64,000 nucleotides of DNA from Lachnospiraceae bacterium UBA1818 (GCA_904419285.1 CAJFQZ010000006.1:122218-186217), one strand, 5' to 3'. Numbered from the stretch's first letter, positions 27,501-36,910 are shown. Numbers and translations: made by a program. The notes: a model not told the origin generated them from the sequence alone.

Positions 27501-28801
27501 CCGCTTCAGAGATCAAGATCATCTCCAATACAGCCGAAGTGCAGGCAGCAGCAGACAGGTCCTCCGGCGCATCCGGATACCAGTTCTGGACAGCCGCAAG
27601 TGCGGGAAATGTCTCCGCAGACCAGGCGTCCTCTGTCACGATGAAAGAGGAGGACGGCACGCTGAAGCTCGGCATCTCAGATCCGTCCCAGACGCAGGAT
27701 TCCGTGACGATCCATGTCAGCGGATATAAGAACCTTCAGTACGTGGACGGGGATCAGGAAGTATCGGTGAATGTGACGGCGGACGGCGCGGACATTACCG
27801 TCGATACAAGCGCGGCGGCAGGAGAGAGCTTCGAGCTGACCCTGTCTTACGACGCGGAAAAACCGGAGACAGCCGTCTCAACAGCGCTGCTGGAGTACGC
27901 GATCGAGCTTGCAAAGGATGCAGACCTGACAGACGTTGTCCCGGCTGTCGTTGAGAAATTCAACGCGGCGCTCGCCAATGCAGAAGAGATCGTGGAGCAG
28001 GTGAAAGCCGGCGATACATCGGTGACGCAGGAGATGGTGGACGAGAGCTGGCAGGAGCTGGTACGCGCGATGCAGTACCTGTCGTTTAAGCAGGGTGACA
28101 AGACAGACCTGAACAAGGTGATCGCGATGGCAGAGAGCCTGGACCTTGACAGATATCTCCTGGCAGGACAGGACGTCTTTGCAGAGGCTCTGAGCAGCGC
28201 AGAAGCAGTGGCAGCCGATGAGAATGCGATGGAGAAGGAGATCGAGGAGGCTTGGAGAGAACTTCTCGCCGCGATGGGCAATCTCCGTCTGAAACCGGAT
28301 AAGGGGCTCCTCGAGGAGCTGATCAGCCAGGCGCAGTCTGTTGACACAGAGGCATATACGGAGGAGTCTGTACAGGCTCTCACAGCAGCGCTTGCAGATG
28401 CGGCCGCTGTATTTGACAACGATCAGGCGGACAAGGAGCAGGTAGAAGAAGCACAGTCCGCTCTCAAGGCTGCACTGGCCGGACTTACGGCGAAGACAGA
28501 AGCAGGCGGATCAGATACAGCCGGCGCTGATACAGATACAGGAAACAGCGGAACCGGCACAGCCGGCTCAGGAAACGGAACTGAAAGCACAGAAGCAGGC
28601 GGCAGGGACACAGGAAGTACGGGCTCAGGAAGCGCGGGAACTGTGAACAGCAGCGCGGACCGCGCGGTGAAGACAGGGGACAGCTCCCCGGCAGTACCGC
28701 TGTACGCAGCGGCGGCAGCCCTCGCCCTTGTATGCGCGGCAGGTTCAGGGCTTGGCAAACAGGCCGATCGCGGGCGGAAAGAAAGCAAAGACAAAGAATA
28801 G
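24530..28801 (+). CDS. Wall-anchored family 8 polysaccharide lyase (hyaluronate/chondroitin lyase type)
   Basis: 1423 residues, larger than typical PL8 enzymes (about 800-1070) because of added modules. In order: signal peptide (about 1-32), beta-sandwich CBM-like region (45-240), BIG2 domain (242-320), PL8 alpha/alpha toroid (about 330-700) and beta domains, three FIVAR-like helical repeats (about 1115-1322), a Ser/Gly/Thr-rich linker, and a sorting signal (VKTGD at 1380-1384, hydrophobic helix, basic tail). Catalytic residues are Asn520, His570, Tyr579, Arg633 and Arg637; their spacings (50, 9, 63 and 67 from Asn or His) equal those of the pneumococcal hyaluronate lyase site (Asn349, His399, Tyr408, Arg462, Arg466). 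An aromatic NWWHWEIG patch is at 460-467. It cleaves hyaluronan and/or chondroitin by beta-elimination; which one is not decidable here. Confidence 0.93.
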   Translation: MHYKKMKRVLAAACAAAVTASGFCPAAPVMAEEVYSAEDAADSSVQPQASKETEAEDSTENMVLYWSDDLEETTAVSGTAANYWSGGTAAKNWTGLWQAKAFTNEKAVISLDRETFASGSQSVHYSSTDASGRISVSLGSALQNVDFTKNYILRARVKAENVTVSGNNGFYMRGKANNVTITPEGTRVNGTTDGWITYEVPLRNLAAVGGAQSGSLALEIFFDYLTGDVWFDSIELWQDYQISLSETEKTIKPGESFQLEVECDSEEVDLSKVTWSSSNPEAVSVDENGMITAEKLGTAVITAKLDDSHTATCTVQVDDPEMLVPQYAKMRSRWTDRLTGNGSSITDDEDFQTSMESMAQDAEEAMENMADIPADGSHVDALWSDLDLEIKYVATSDASYTEDLNTAYTRLQAMATAYAAENCRLYHDEDLKERILYALEWLYDNGYNENYNVEKQLYGNWWHWEIGIPQALGSTVILMYDDLSQEQIDKFYATLYRFNQDPTIVYKVQGWGTMEMTSANLMDTSLVAALRSAIGNTQDGIGAAVNALGTVTGFVTEGDGFYEDGSCIQHSNLAYTGGYGLTLLKGIERILLLSNDTAWQASADDLESVYTWIWEGYRPLFADGAMMDMVSGRSIARPSHTELETGRGILEAVVLLADGAPEDRKEQLLSFAKKQVLAGAENLDTFYSGMEASSMIAAKQLAADESLEADDGTPYTKIFGSMDKAAVHREGYTLGISMFSSRTGNFEYMNKENSKGWHISDGALFLYNGDTGQFSNNYWNTIDPHGLPGITTDHTEGTNYESGLAYTSDKDYAGGSSVDDLYATIAMDFHGQNTDLTAKKAWFAFDDEVVALGTDISGITKDTETIIENKQIRDDGSNTLVVDGEEAQAELGESGAAGAEYAWIEGNNGTDSIGYYFPEGEDLEIKREARTGSFQDINGAVADGAAGSEDVTRDYLSLAVSHGDGTEEGVEDYAYVLLPGRTEEETAEYASASEIKIISNTAEVQAAADRSSGASGYQFWTAASAGNVSADQASSVTMKEEDGTLKLGISDPSQTQDSVTIHVSGYKNLQYVDGDQEVSVNVTADGADITVDTSAAAGESFELTLSYDAEKPETAVSTALLEYAIELAKDADLTDVVPAVVEKFNAALANAEEIVEQVKAGDTSVTQEMVDESWQELVRAMQYLSFKQGDKTDLNKVIAMAESLDLDRYLLAGQDVFAEALSSAEAVAADENAMEKEIEEAWRELLAAMGNLRLKPDKGLLEELISQAQSVDTEAYTEESVQALTAALADAAAVFDNDQADKEQVEEAQSALKAALAGLTAKTEAGGSDTAGADTDTGNSGTGTAGSGNGTESTEAGGRDTGSTGSGSAGTVNSSADRAVKTGDSSPAVPLYAAAAALALVCAAGSGLGKQADRGRKESKDKE

Positions 28802-29245
28802 CACCGCGAAGCAGGCTGTGAACAAATAAATAAGATTACGATACTGGCAGACGGCGGGCGATTCTCTCAGGACCCAGGCGGTTCGGAAAGCGATCAGCAC
28901 GCCGGCCAGGAACACTGCAATGTCGGCCGCGGGGAAACTGCGGCCGACAATTCCTTTATACGTGTAAAATGTCACGGGGATACTCAGAGTCCCCAGAAGA
29001 TTCCCCGCCAGGAGAGCGCCGGGCATGCAGGGATATTCCTCCTTAAAACGGGCTGCGAGAAAGACCGTGCATAGGAGCATGGGGAAAAAGATCAGCTTCA
29101 TGTGCTCCCATGTGGATTCGTTCACCGGGAAGAAGAGCGCGGCTATGGCGCCCCGCCCGGTCCAGTCATAGAGAAAATGCCAGATGGTCCCCAGCACGGC
29201 AGTGAAGAGGAAACCCAGGATCAGGTATAATTTCAATCGTTTCAT
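28745..29245 (-). CDS. DUF6512-like integral membrane protein
   Basis: 166 residues with five hydrophobic helices. The segment FFPVNESTWEHMKLIFFP after helix 1 is the family signature. Function unknown. Its last 57 bases overlap, on the opposite strand, the 3' end of the lyase gene, so no separate terminator exists between the two. GGGAG lies 7 bases before the ATG. Confidence 0.8.
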   Translation of the reverse strand: MKRLKLYLILGFLFTAVLGTIWHFLYDWTGRGAIAALFFPVNESTWEHMKLIFFPMLLCTVFLAARFKEEYPCMPGALLAGNLLGTLSIPVTFYTYKGIVGRSFPAADIAVFLAGVLIAFRTAWVLRESPAVCQYRNLIYLFTACFAVLFFVFAFFPPAIGLFAKP

Positions 29246-29326
29246 AGATAATCTCCCAGTTATAAAATCAGAATACAGCAGATTTCACCATAGTATATGC
29301 AGGCGGAAGAAAATTATGATTTTGTT

Positions 29327-29355
29327 TGCTTATCTGCATATTTTTGTGTTATAAA
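29327..29355 (+). promoter_or_regulatory. Promoter for the glucosaminidase gene
   Basis: TTGCTT (29327-29332) and TATAAA (29350-29355), 17 bases apart, about 39 bases before the start codon. Confidence 0.6.
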
Positions 29356-29393
29356 GGATAAATATGGTACAGGACAACTGAAAGGAGGACTGT

Positions 29394-30155
29394 ATGAAGC
29401 GGAAAAAAGAGCGCCTGAAATTATATATGGAAGCAGGACTTGCAGTCCTTCTGGTGATTGGGCTCGCCGCCGGCGGCCGCGCCGGTCTTTTTGAAAAGGC
29501 GGTGAATGCCTCGGAAGAACTGACCCAGACAGTTCAAGAGGATGCGGGGACAGACAGTGGATCCGAAGCGGAGAACAGCGCAGCAGATGCTTCTGCCGGG
29601 GCAGAAGAAGCGATCGCGGACGGGCAGTATCCGATCATGGGCAGCAGTTCTGTGACGACGCAGGAAATGGTGGATTACTTCAACGCCTCCGGCGAGACGT
29701 ACCCGTCGGAAGCGCTGTCCCAGGGCGGGGCGGACTCCATCGAGACGTTCTGCCAGATGTATTATGATGAGGCATGCGCAGAAGGCGTACGCCCGGAAGT
29801 CGCGTTCGCCCAGACAATGAAAGAGACGGGATTCCTCCAGTACGGGGGAGACGCGTCCATCGAGCAGTTTAATTTTGCCGGGCTGGGGACGACCGGAGGC
29901 GGAGTCCCGGGCAATTCGTACCCAGATGTGCGCACCGGGATACGCGCACAGATCCAGCATCTGAAGGCCTATGCCACCACAGACGCCCTTGCGCAGGAGT
30001 GTGTGGACGACCGGTACGAGTATGTGAAGAAGGGATCCGCGCCCTATGTGGAATGGCTGGGGCAGCAGGAGAACCCGGAGGGCGTCGGATGGGCGACGGG
30101 AGACAATTATGGATATGACATTGTCAGTATGATACGTGAGATGCGGGGTGGATGA
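29394..30155 (+). CDS. Exported N-acetylglucosaminidase domain protein (GH73-like)
   Basis: 253 residues: a basic start and one hydrophobic helix (about 10-30, signal or anchor), a low-complexity acidic linker (about 40-75), then a glucosaminidase domain with EVAFAQTMKETGFLQYGG carrying the likely catalytic Glu, FNFAGLGTTGGG and VRTGIRAQIQHLKAYA. It should trim peptidoglycan glycan strands outside the membrane. Single gene ahead of the valS leader. Confidence 0.85.
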   Translation: MKRKKERLKLYMEAGLAVLLVIGLAAGGRAGLFEKAVNASEELTQTVQEDAGTDSGSEAENSAADASAGAEEAIADGQYPIMGSSSVTTQEMVDYFNASGETYPSEALSQGGADSIETFCQMYYDEACAEGVRPEVAFAQTMKETGFLQYGGDASIEQFNFAGLGTTGGGVPGNSYPDVRTGIRAQIQHLKAYATTDALAQECVDDRYEYVKKGSAPYVEWLGQQENPEGVGWATGDNYGYDIVSMIREMRGG

Positions 30156-30187
30156 GCTGCCTAATATCTTAAGATTATCTAAACATC

Positions 30188-30216
30188 TTGACAAATCCGG
30201 ACCCGACCGCTATGAT
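30188..30216 (+). promoter_or_regulatory. Sigma-A promoter for the valS T-box transcript
   Basis: TTGACA (30188-30193) and TATGAT (30211-30216) at 17-base spacing; transcription should start near 30223, at the beginning of the T-box leader. Confidence 0.8.
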
Positions 30217-30222
30217 ATTCAG

Positions 30223-30520
30223 CAGAATGAAAAAGGTGTTGAGGAAGAGGAGTACATCATTACTTCCGCCAGAGAGAGCTGTCCGGGGCTGTCCCGGCTG
30301 GAAGGCGGCTTCGGGAAAGGATGATGGAAGGTAGCTTCTGAACCGGATATCTGAACGGACGGCATAAGACGGCAGAGTAGGATATCCCGAGTGGTCTGCG
30401 TTAAAAGACCTCAGAGGTATGTGCGGGAGCGGATGCTGTACATCATGCGAACGTATATATGAAATAAGGTGGTACCGCGGAAATTCGCCCTTTACATACA
30501 GATGTAAAGGGCGATTTCTT
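30223..30520 (+). promoter_or_regulatory. T-box leader, valine (GUA) specifier
   Basis: The leader carries the T-box sequence AAATAAGGTGGTACCGCGG (30462-30480) just before an intrinsic terminator. In stem I, GGAAG-GTA-GCTTCTGAACC places a GUA valine codon at 30331-30333 in the usual specifier context, matching the downstream valS. Uncharged tRNA-Val is expected to stabilise the antiterminator. This and the valS ribosome site fill 30156-30646. Confidence 0.93.
30486..30520 (+). terminator. T-box-controlled terminator
   Basis: CGCCCTTTACAT (30486-30497) and ATGTAAAGGGCG (30502-30513) form a perfect 12-bp stem with a 4-base loop, followed by ATTTCTTT. It competes with the antiterminator formed by the T-box sequence. 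Confidence 0.92.
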
Positions 30521-30646
30521 TGCAGAAAACTGTGAAGATTCCGTGAAACAAAATGCGGGTATAAGGCAGTCCCGGCGGACGGGTACGGCCAAATACCGCA
30601 GGACAGATACAAGTCTTGAACTATGAGGGTGAACAAGGAGGAAATC

Positions 30647-33292
30647 ATGAGCAGGGAACTGGAAAAGACTTACGATCCGAAGAAGATCGAGAAAAAGCTG
30701 TATGACAAATGGTGTGAGAGAAAATATTTTCACGCTGAGGTGGACAGGAGCAGAAAGCCGTTCACGACGGTGATGCCGCCTCCGAACATTACGGGAAAGC
30801 TCCATATGGGACATGCCCTTGACAATACGCTGCAGGATATCCTGATCCGCTATAAGAGGATGGAGGGATACAATGCACTTTGGATTCCGGGAACAGACCA
30901 CGCAGCCATTTCCACAGAGGTCAAGGTAACGAACCAGCTCAAGGAAGAGGGAATCGATAAGAAGGAACTTGGCCGCGAGGGATTCTTAAAGAGGACATGG
31001 CAGTGGAAGGAAGAGTATGCGGGAACGATCGAGAACCAGTTAAAGCAGCTCGGAATTTCCTGCGACTGGGACAGAGAGCGTTTCACCATGGACGAGGGAT
31101 GTTCCAAAGCTGTGGAAGAAGTATTCATCAATTTATATAAGAAGGGATATATTTACAAAGGGTCCAGGATCATCAACTGGTGCCCGAAATGTAAGACGTC
31201 TCTTTCCGACGCCGAGGTAGAGCACGAGGAGCAGGAAGGACACTTCTGGCATATTAAATACCCGATCGTGGGCACGGACCGATTCCTCGAGATTGCGACC
31301 ACACGTCCGGAGACCATGCTGGGAGATACTGCCATCGCGGTACATCCGGACGATGAGAGATATAAAGATCTGATCGGAAAGAACGTGATCCTGCCGCTGG
31401 TTGGAAGAGAGATCCCGATCGTTGCAGACTACTATGTTGACAAAGAGTTCGGAACCGGTGCGGTGAAGATCACGCCGGCACATGACCCGAACGATTTCGA
31501 GGTGGGCAAGCGCCACAACCTGGAAGAGATCAACATCATGAACGACGACGCCACGATCAATGAGAAGGGCGGCAAATACGCAGGAATGGACCGCTATGAG
31601 GCGAGAAAAGCCATCGTGAAGGACCTTGAGGAGCAGGGATATCTTGTAAAGGTGGTTCCCCACACTCATGCAGTGGGAACTCATGACCGCTGCGGTACGA
31701 CAGTGGAGCCGCTGATCAAGCAGCAGTGGTTCGTCAAGATGGATGAGCTTGCTAAGCCGGCGATCGCAGCCCTGGAAAAAGGTGAGCTGAAGTTTGTGCC
31801 GGAGAGATTCAACAAGATCTATCTGCACTGGCTGGAAAATATCAAGGACTGGTGCATCTCCCGCCAGATCTGGTGGGGACACAGGATCCCGGCGTACTAC
31901 TGTGACGAGTGCGGAGAGGTCGTTGTCTCCAAAGGAATGCCGGAGAAGTGTCCGCACTGCGGATGCACCCATCTGACACAGGATGAGGACACGCTGGACA
32001 CCTGGTTCTCCTCTGCTCTGTGGCCCTTCTCCACACTGGGATGGCCGGAGCACACCGAGGATTATGATTACTTCTATCCGACAGATGTGCTTGTGACAGG
32101 ATACGATATCATTTTCTTCTGGGTGATCCGTATGGTATTCTCCGGATATGAGCACACCGGAAAATCACCGTTCCACACCGTGCTGATCCACGGTCTTGTG
32201 AGAGATTCTTTAGGCAGGAAGATGAGCAAGTCCTTAGGAAACGGAATCGATCCGCTGGATATCATCGACAAGTACGGCGCGGACGCATTAAGGCTTACCC
32301 TGGTCACGGGAAATGCGCCGGGCAATGATATGCGCTTCTACAATGAGAGAGTGGAGGCGAGCAGGAACTTTGCGAATAAAGTGTGGAATGCGTCACGGTT
32401 TATCCTTATGAATATGAAGGAAAATGTGATCGAAAGACCGGATGAGAAGCTGCTCACACCGGCTGACCGCTGGATTCTGTCCAAGGTGAACACGCTGACG
32501 AAGGATGTCACCGAGAACATGGATAAGTTCGAGCTGGGGATCGCGGTGCAGAAAGTCTATGATTTCATCTGGGATGAGTTCTGCGACTGGTATGTGGAGC
32601 TTGCAAAATACCGTATTTACCACGCAGAAGAAGACCCGGCTGCAGCAGACTGTGTGCTCTGGGTGCTGAAGACTGTGCTCGGACAGGCGCTCAAGCTGCT
32701 GCATCCGTTCATGCCGTTTATCACAGAAGAGATCTACAGCGCGCTTGTACCGGAGGAGGAGTCCCTGATGATATCTTCATGGCCGAAGTACACGGAAGAG
32801 CTGTGCTTCCCGGCGGACGAGAATGTGATGGAGCATGTGAAGGCGGTCACAAGAGGGATCCGCAACATGCGTTCTGAGATGGATGTGCCGAACAGCAGGA
32901 AGACGAAGGTCTACATGATCTGCGGAGACGCTGCGATCTGTGAGGGGATCGAGAGCTTTAAAGAGTCTGTCATGCCGCTGATGATGGCGAATGATATCAT
33001 TATCCGTCCGACGAAGGAGGGCGTGGACGATAATGCAGTGTCCATTGTAGTTCCGGACGCAGTAGTCTATCTGCCGCTGGACGAACTGGTGGATCTGGAA
33101 CAGGAAAGAGAGAGATTGACAAAGGAAGAAGAGAGACTGAACAAAGAGATCAGGAGAGCAGAGGGGATGCTGTCTAATGAGAAATTTGTGAGCAAGGCGC
33201 CTGCGGCAAAAGTGCAGGAAGAGCGTGACAAGCTGGAGAAATATACACAGATGCTTGCTCAGGTGAAAGAGAGAATGGCGGGCCTGAACTGA
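30647..33292 (+). CDS. valS: Valyl-tRNA synthetase
   Basis: 881-residue class I synthetase charging tRNA-Val, with a CP1 editing domain. Signature sequences: [14 protein letters not shown] (HIGH-type), KMSKS in [10 protein letters not shown] and a C-terminal coiled-coil arm (about 815-881, rich in Glu and Lys) that binds tRNA. A Zn-type CDECG/CPHCG pair is also visible (about 423-445). The frame opens 8 codons earlier, but AAGGAGG is correctly spaced for the MSRELEK start. Confidence 0.97.
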   Translation: MSRELEKTYDPKKIEKKLYDKWCERKYFHAEVDRSRKPFTTVMPPPNITGKLHMGHALDNTLQDILIRYKRMEGYNALWIPGTDHAAISTEVKVTNQLKEEGIDKKELGREGFLKRTWQWKEEYAGTIENQLKQLGISCDWDRERFTMDEGCSKAVEEVFINLYKKGYIYKGSRIINWCPKCKTSLSDAEVEHEEQEGHFWHIKYPIVGTDRFLEIATTRPETMLGDTAIAVHPDDERYKDLIGKNVILPLVGREIPIVADYYVDKEFGTGAVKITPAHDPNDFEVGKRHNLEEINIMNDDATINEKGGKYAGMDRYEARKAIVKDLEEQGYLVKVVPHTHAVGTHDRCGTTVEPLIKQQWFVKMDELAKPAIAALEKGELKFVPERFNKIYLHWLENIKDWCISRQIWWGHRIPAYYCDECGEVVVSKGMPEKCPHCGCTHLTQDEDTLDTWFSSALWPFSTLGWPEHTEDYDYFYPTDVLVTGYDIIFFWVIRMVFSGYEHTGKSPFHTVLIHGLVRDSLGRKMSKSLGNGIDPLDIIDKYGADALRLTLVTGNAPGNDMRFYNERVEASRNFANKVWNASRFILMNMKENVIERPDEKLLTPADRWILSKVNTLTKDVTENMDKFELGIAVQKVYDFIWDEFCDWYVELAKYRIYHAEEDPAAADCVLWVLKTVLGQALKLLHPFMPFITEEIYSALVPEEESLMISSWPKYTEELCFPADENVMEHVKAVTRGIRNMRSEMDVPNSRKTKVYMICGDAAICEGIESFKESVMPLMMANDIIIRPTKEGVDDNAVSIVVPDAVVYLPLDELVDLEQERERLTKEEERLNKEIRRAEGMLSNEKFVSKAPAAKVQEERDKLEKYTQMLAQVKERMAGLN

Positions 33293-33329
33293 CAGGACCG
33301 CCTGAATGAAAAAAGAAGAGAGGTCACAG

Positions 33330-35549
33330 ATGAAACGCATTCATATCAGGAAACCTGATATCAAGGGATTCTTTGTCAAAATCAGAAATCTGAAGAAAGA
33401 AGATATCAAGAGACATTTTCAGGAAAAGAAGGAACGGCGCCGGCGCATTCTGGAGGAGCGGCGCAGCAGCAGGTTCGCGAGAAAGATGCAGCCGGTGTAT
33501 AAATGGATGAACCGTTTGTCACTGCCGCTTCATTTTCTGCTTGCCTGCGTGATCAATTTTCTGATCGAACTGATCTCCAGACTCTCCTTTTTTGAAGCAT
33601 GGGATTATATGGTGGGAACACCGCTGGTGTTCCTGTACAATGCGTTTTTGATCTTCGCCACATTTTCCATTGTGTACCTGGTGCGGCGGAGAGTGTTTGC
33701 CAGAATACTGATCAGTGTGTTCTGGGTATTCTTAGGGACCTGCAACGGATATCTCCTTACAAAGAGGGTGACGCCGTTCAATGCCCAGGACTTAAAGGTT
33801 CTGTCGGACGCACTTGAGCTGACAGGAAACTATTTTAATACATTTGAGCTGATCATGATCATCATCGGTGTTGTGGCTCTGATCCTGTGGATCGTGTCCA
33901 TGTGGCGCCGCGGCGGCCAGTTTACCGGAAAGATGCACCGGATCATCGCGCTGGGCGGTGTTGCAGTCTCCTTTGGAGCGTGCGCGTTCCTGACAGACGC
34001 GGCGGTTGACCAGAGGGTTATCTCCAATTATTTCGGAAATATCGCCTTTGCATATGAAGATTATGGTTTTCCGTACTGCTTCTCTGCCAGCCTGTTCAAC
34101 ACAGGGATCAACGAGCCGTCCGGTTACAGCGAGGAGACGATGGCGGAGATCAGCAATAACGGTGCGATCACAAAGAGCGAGACCGGGAGATCCGAGGATG
34201 AGCTGCCGAATATCATGTTTGTGCAGCTGGAGTCTTTCTTTGACCCGACAGAGGTGGAATGGCTCCGGTTCTCTGAGGATCCGATCCCGAATCTGAGAAA
34301 ACTGTTCAATGAATATTCCACCGGGTATTTCAAGGTGCCGTCCGTGGGAGCCGGTACGGCGAACACGGAGTTTGAGGTGCTGACCGGCATGAGCATGCGT
34401 TTCTTCGGGCCGGGGGAATATCCGTATAAGACTTATGCCAAGACAAAGGTACTGGAGAGTGCTGCAACGGCTCTTACGAGCCTGGGTTACGGAGCGGAGG
34501 CGCTTCACAACAACGGAGGAAACTTCTACAGCCGCGCGCAGGTATTCAATAACATGGGCTTTGATCACTATACGAGTAAAGAGTTCATGAATATCCTTCA
34601 TACAACGCCGAAGGGATGGGCGACGGATGATATTCTTGTCCCGAACATCATGGAGTCCATGGATACGACGGAAGGGCAGGATTTTGTCTTTACGATCAGC
34701 GTCCAGGGCCACGGGGATTATCCTACCGAGCCGACACTGGAAAATCCGGAGATCATCGTGAGCGGCGTGGAGGATGAAGGAAAGCGGAATGCCTGGGAAT
34801 ACTATGTGAATGAGGTCCATGAGATGGATAAGTTTGTGGGCGAGCTCATCAATGCAGTGGAGTCGAGAAATGAGCCTACAGTGCTGGTGTTCTACGGGGA
34901 TCATCTTCCGACCATGGATCTGGAGGCAAAGGACTTAAAGAGCAAATATCTCTATAATACGAACTACGTGATCTGGGATAATATCGGACTTGAGAAGCAG
35001 GACGGCAACCTGGCGGCATATCAGATCATGGCGGAAGTGTTCGACCGGCTGGACATCCACTCCGGTACGGTGTTCAACTATCATCAGCAGAGACGCCAGA
35101 CGAAGAACTATCTTGCTGACCTGGAGCTGCTCCAGTATGATATCATGTACGGCAGGCAGTATGTCTATGAAGAGAGCGGCGCTCCGATCACAGAAGGACA
35201 TATGGTCATGGGAGTCAAGGATGCCGGGATCACAGAGGTCGTGTCTCAGCTTGACGGCTCCTACAGCATCTATGGAAGCAATTTTACGAAGCAGAGCAAG
35301 GTTTATATCAACGGTGAGAAACAGACTACAAAATTCCTGAACAACACGCGGCTTGATCTGGAAGAGTCGGAGCTGAACGATGGAGATACCATCATGGTGG
35401 CCCAGGTCGGGTCAAGTAATACGATCTTCCGGACGTCGAAAACCTATGAATACCGGGATGGAAGTCTGACAGAGGTGCCCGAAGCTCCGGATGCGGTGGA
35501 AAACGGCAGGCAGGCGTTTGTGACTGAGGAAGAAGAAACGGAAGAATGA
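33330..35549 (+). CDS. LTA synthase-like membrane sulfatase-fold protein
   Basis: 739 residues: basic N-terminus, about five membrane helices (about 60-220), then an extracellular sulfatase-fold domain resembling LtaS. The candidate nucleophile Thr lies in AGTANTEFEVLTG, metal residues in FVQLESFFD, the substrate loop has HNNGGNFYSR, and GDHLPTM is the C-terminal metal motif. Such enzymes transfer glycerol-phosphate from phosphatidylglycerol to lipid or wall polymers. A C-terminal beta extension (about 610-739) is extra. The start MKRIHIR follows GAGAGG; folC overlaps the stop by ATGA. Confidence 0.88.
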   Translation: MKRIHIRKPDIKGFFVKIRNLKKEDIKRHFQEKKERRRRILEERRSSRFARKMQPVYKWMNRLSLPLHFLLACVINFLIELISRLSFFEAWDYMVGTPLVFLYNAFLIFATFSIVYLVRRRVFARILISVFWVFLGTCNGYLLTKRVTPFNAQDLKVLSDALELTGNYFNTFELIMIIIGVVALILWIVSMWRRGGQFTGKMHRIIALGGVAVSFGACAFLTDAAVDQRVISNYFGNIAFAYEDYGFPYCFSASLFNTGINEPSGYSEETMAEISNNGAITKSETGRSEDELPNIMFVQLESFFDPTEVEWLRFSEDPIPNLRKLFNEYSTGYFKVPSVGAGTANTEFEVLTGMSMRFFGPGEYPYKTYAKTKVLESAATALTSLGYGAEALHNNGGNFYSRAQVFNNMGFDHYTSKEFMNILHTTPKGWATDDILVPNIMESMDTTEGQDFVFTISVQGHGDYPTEPTLENPEIIVSGVEDEGKRNAWEYYVNEVHEMDKFVGELINAVESRNEPTVLVFYGDHLPTMDLEAKDLKSKYLYNTNYVIWDNIGLEKQDGNLAAYQIMAEVFDRLDIHSGTVFNYHQQRRQTKNYLADLELLQYDIMYGRQYVYEESGAPITEGHMVMGVKDAGITEVVSQLDGSYSIYGSNFTKQSKVYINGEKQTTKFLNNTRLDLEESELNDGDTIMVAQVGSSNTIFRTSKTYEYRDGSLTEVPEAPDAVENGRQAFVTEEEETEE

Positions 35550-36782
35550 GATACGAAGAAGCTGTAAAATATATACTCGATATTCCGAAATTCACGAAAA
35601 AGAATGATGGGGATCATACAAGAAAATTTCTGGAATATCTTGGGAACCCGCAGGAGGGCCTGAAGGTCCTCCATGTGGCGGGAACCAACGGAAAAGGTTC
35701 CGTGTGCGCCTATCTGGACGGCATGCTCCGCTCAGAGGGGAAGCGCACGGGACTGTTTACGTCTCCCCATCTGGTGAAGATCAATGAGCGTATCGTCCTG
35801 GACGGAGAAGAGATACCGGACGACAGATTCTGTGAAGTGTTTGAGCGGACACTGACTGCGGTGAAAAAAATGGAGGGAGAGGGACTGGCCCATCCGACGT
35901 TTTTTGAGTTCCTGTTCGGCATGGCGATGCTGGCGTTTGCTGAGGGAGGGATGGAATATGCTGTTCTGGAGACCGGCCTGGGCGGCCGGCTTGACGCCAC
36001 CAATGCGGTGGAGCAGCCGCTCGTCTCAATCATCACCTCCATCGGCATGGACCACATGGAATATCTGGGAGATACGATCGGAGAGATCGCTTCGGAGAAG
36101 GCAGGGATCATCAAATCCGGCGTGCCTGTGTTCTATGCGCAGACAAGTGAAGAGAGCGATGAGGTGATCCGGCAAAAGGCGGAGGAGCTTCATACTTTCT
36201 GTAAAAAAATCGGGAAAGATGCGTACGAAATTCTCGGAATTGAGGACAAACATATTGCATTTTCCTGTTCAAATGCTTATTATGGAAATACCACGTGGAG
36301 TCATGCGTTATCTCTTCGGAGAAGCCGGCCATCCGCAGAGATGGCGGCAGGTTCTGGCAGAACTGAAGTGGGCCGGAAGGATGGAAGAGATCCTGCCGGG
36401 GGTGTACATTGACGGGGCGCACAACATAAGTGCCGTGGAGGCATTTGCAGAGAGTGTCCCTCAGAATGAAAAAGGAAATATCATACTGTTTTCGGCAGTG
36501 CGCGACAAGGAGTATGAGGCGATGATCGAATGCCTGTGCCGGAGAGTGCAGGCGGATTTTTATGTCGTCACCCTTATATCGGACCGCCGCGCCGCAGAGG
36601 CCGGAACACTTGGAAAACTGTTTGAAAAATATACCGACAGACCGGTCGTTGTGATAGAGTCGGCAGAAGAAGCGCTGCGATATGTGCTTTCACACCGCGG
36701 GGGGCGGACAGTATACTGTCTGGGATCGCTCTATCTGACCGGGATGATCAAGAGTCTGATTCAGGAGGTCATATCATGCTGA
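35546..36782 (+). pseudogene. folC: Folylpolyglutamate/dihydrofolate synthase gene, broken by internal deletion and frameshift
   Basis: FolC adds glutamates to folates (and in many bacteria makes dihydrofolate). Here the first frame (35546 on) encodes the N-terminal part: ATP loop GTNGKGS (46-52), SPHLVKINERI, ETGLGGRLDATN and SIGMDHMEYLG, up to NAYYGNTTW near 36297. The rest continues in another frame from about 36300: VMRYLFGEAGHPQRW, WAGRMEEILPGVYIDGAHN and the C-terminal domain to 36782. The piece linking the two domains in FolC, normally including the YQ-x-x-NA segment, is absent: roughly 18-25 codons seem deleted with a shift. The first frame stops at 36412 after an unrelated tail. It may be a true lesion or a sequencing or assembly error. 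Confidence 0.88.
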
Positions 36783-36910
36783 ATTATGAAGAAGAAATCA
36801 AAAAATTCAAACCGTGCCTTGAGGTGGAGGACATTGAAGAGGCTGTCTATCAGGAGGACCTGTCGGATATGACGGATCTTCTGAGAGAGGTCATGGATAA
36901 GAAGAAATGA
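36776..36910 (+). CDS. Small acidic protein, 44 residues
   Basis: An ATG at 36776 overlaps the end of the folC frame and sits behind AGGAGG. The protein begins MLNYEEEIKKFKPCLEVEDI and ends REVMDKKK, very rich in Glu and Asp and probably helical. No known function. Its tight coupling to folC and the clear ribosome site support a real gene. The TPR protein starts 44 bases later. Confidence 0.6.
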   Translation: MLNYEEEIKKFKPCLEVEDIEEAVYQEDLSDMTDLLREVMDKKK

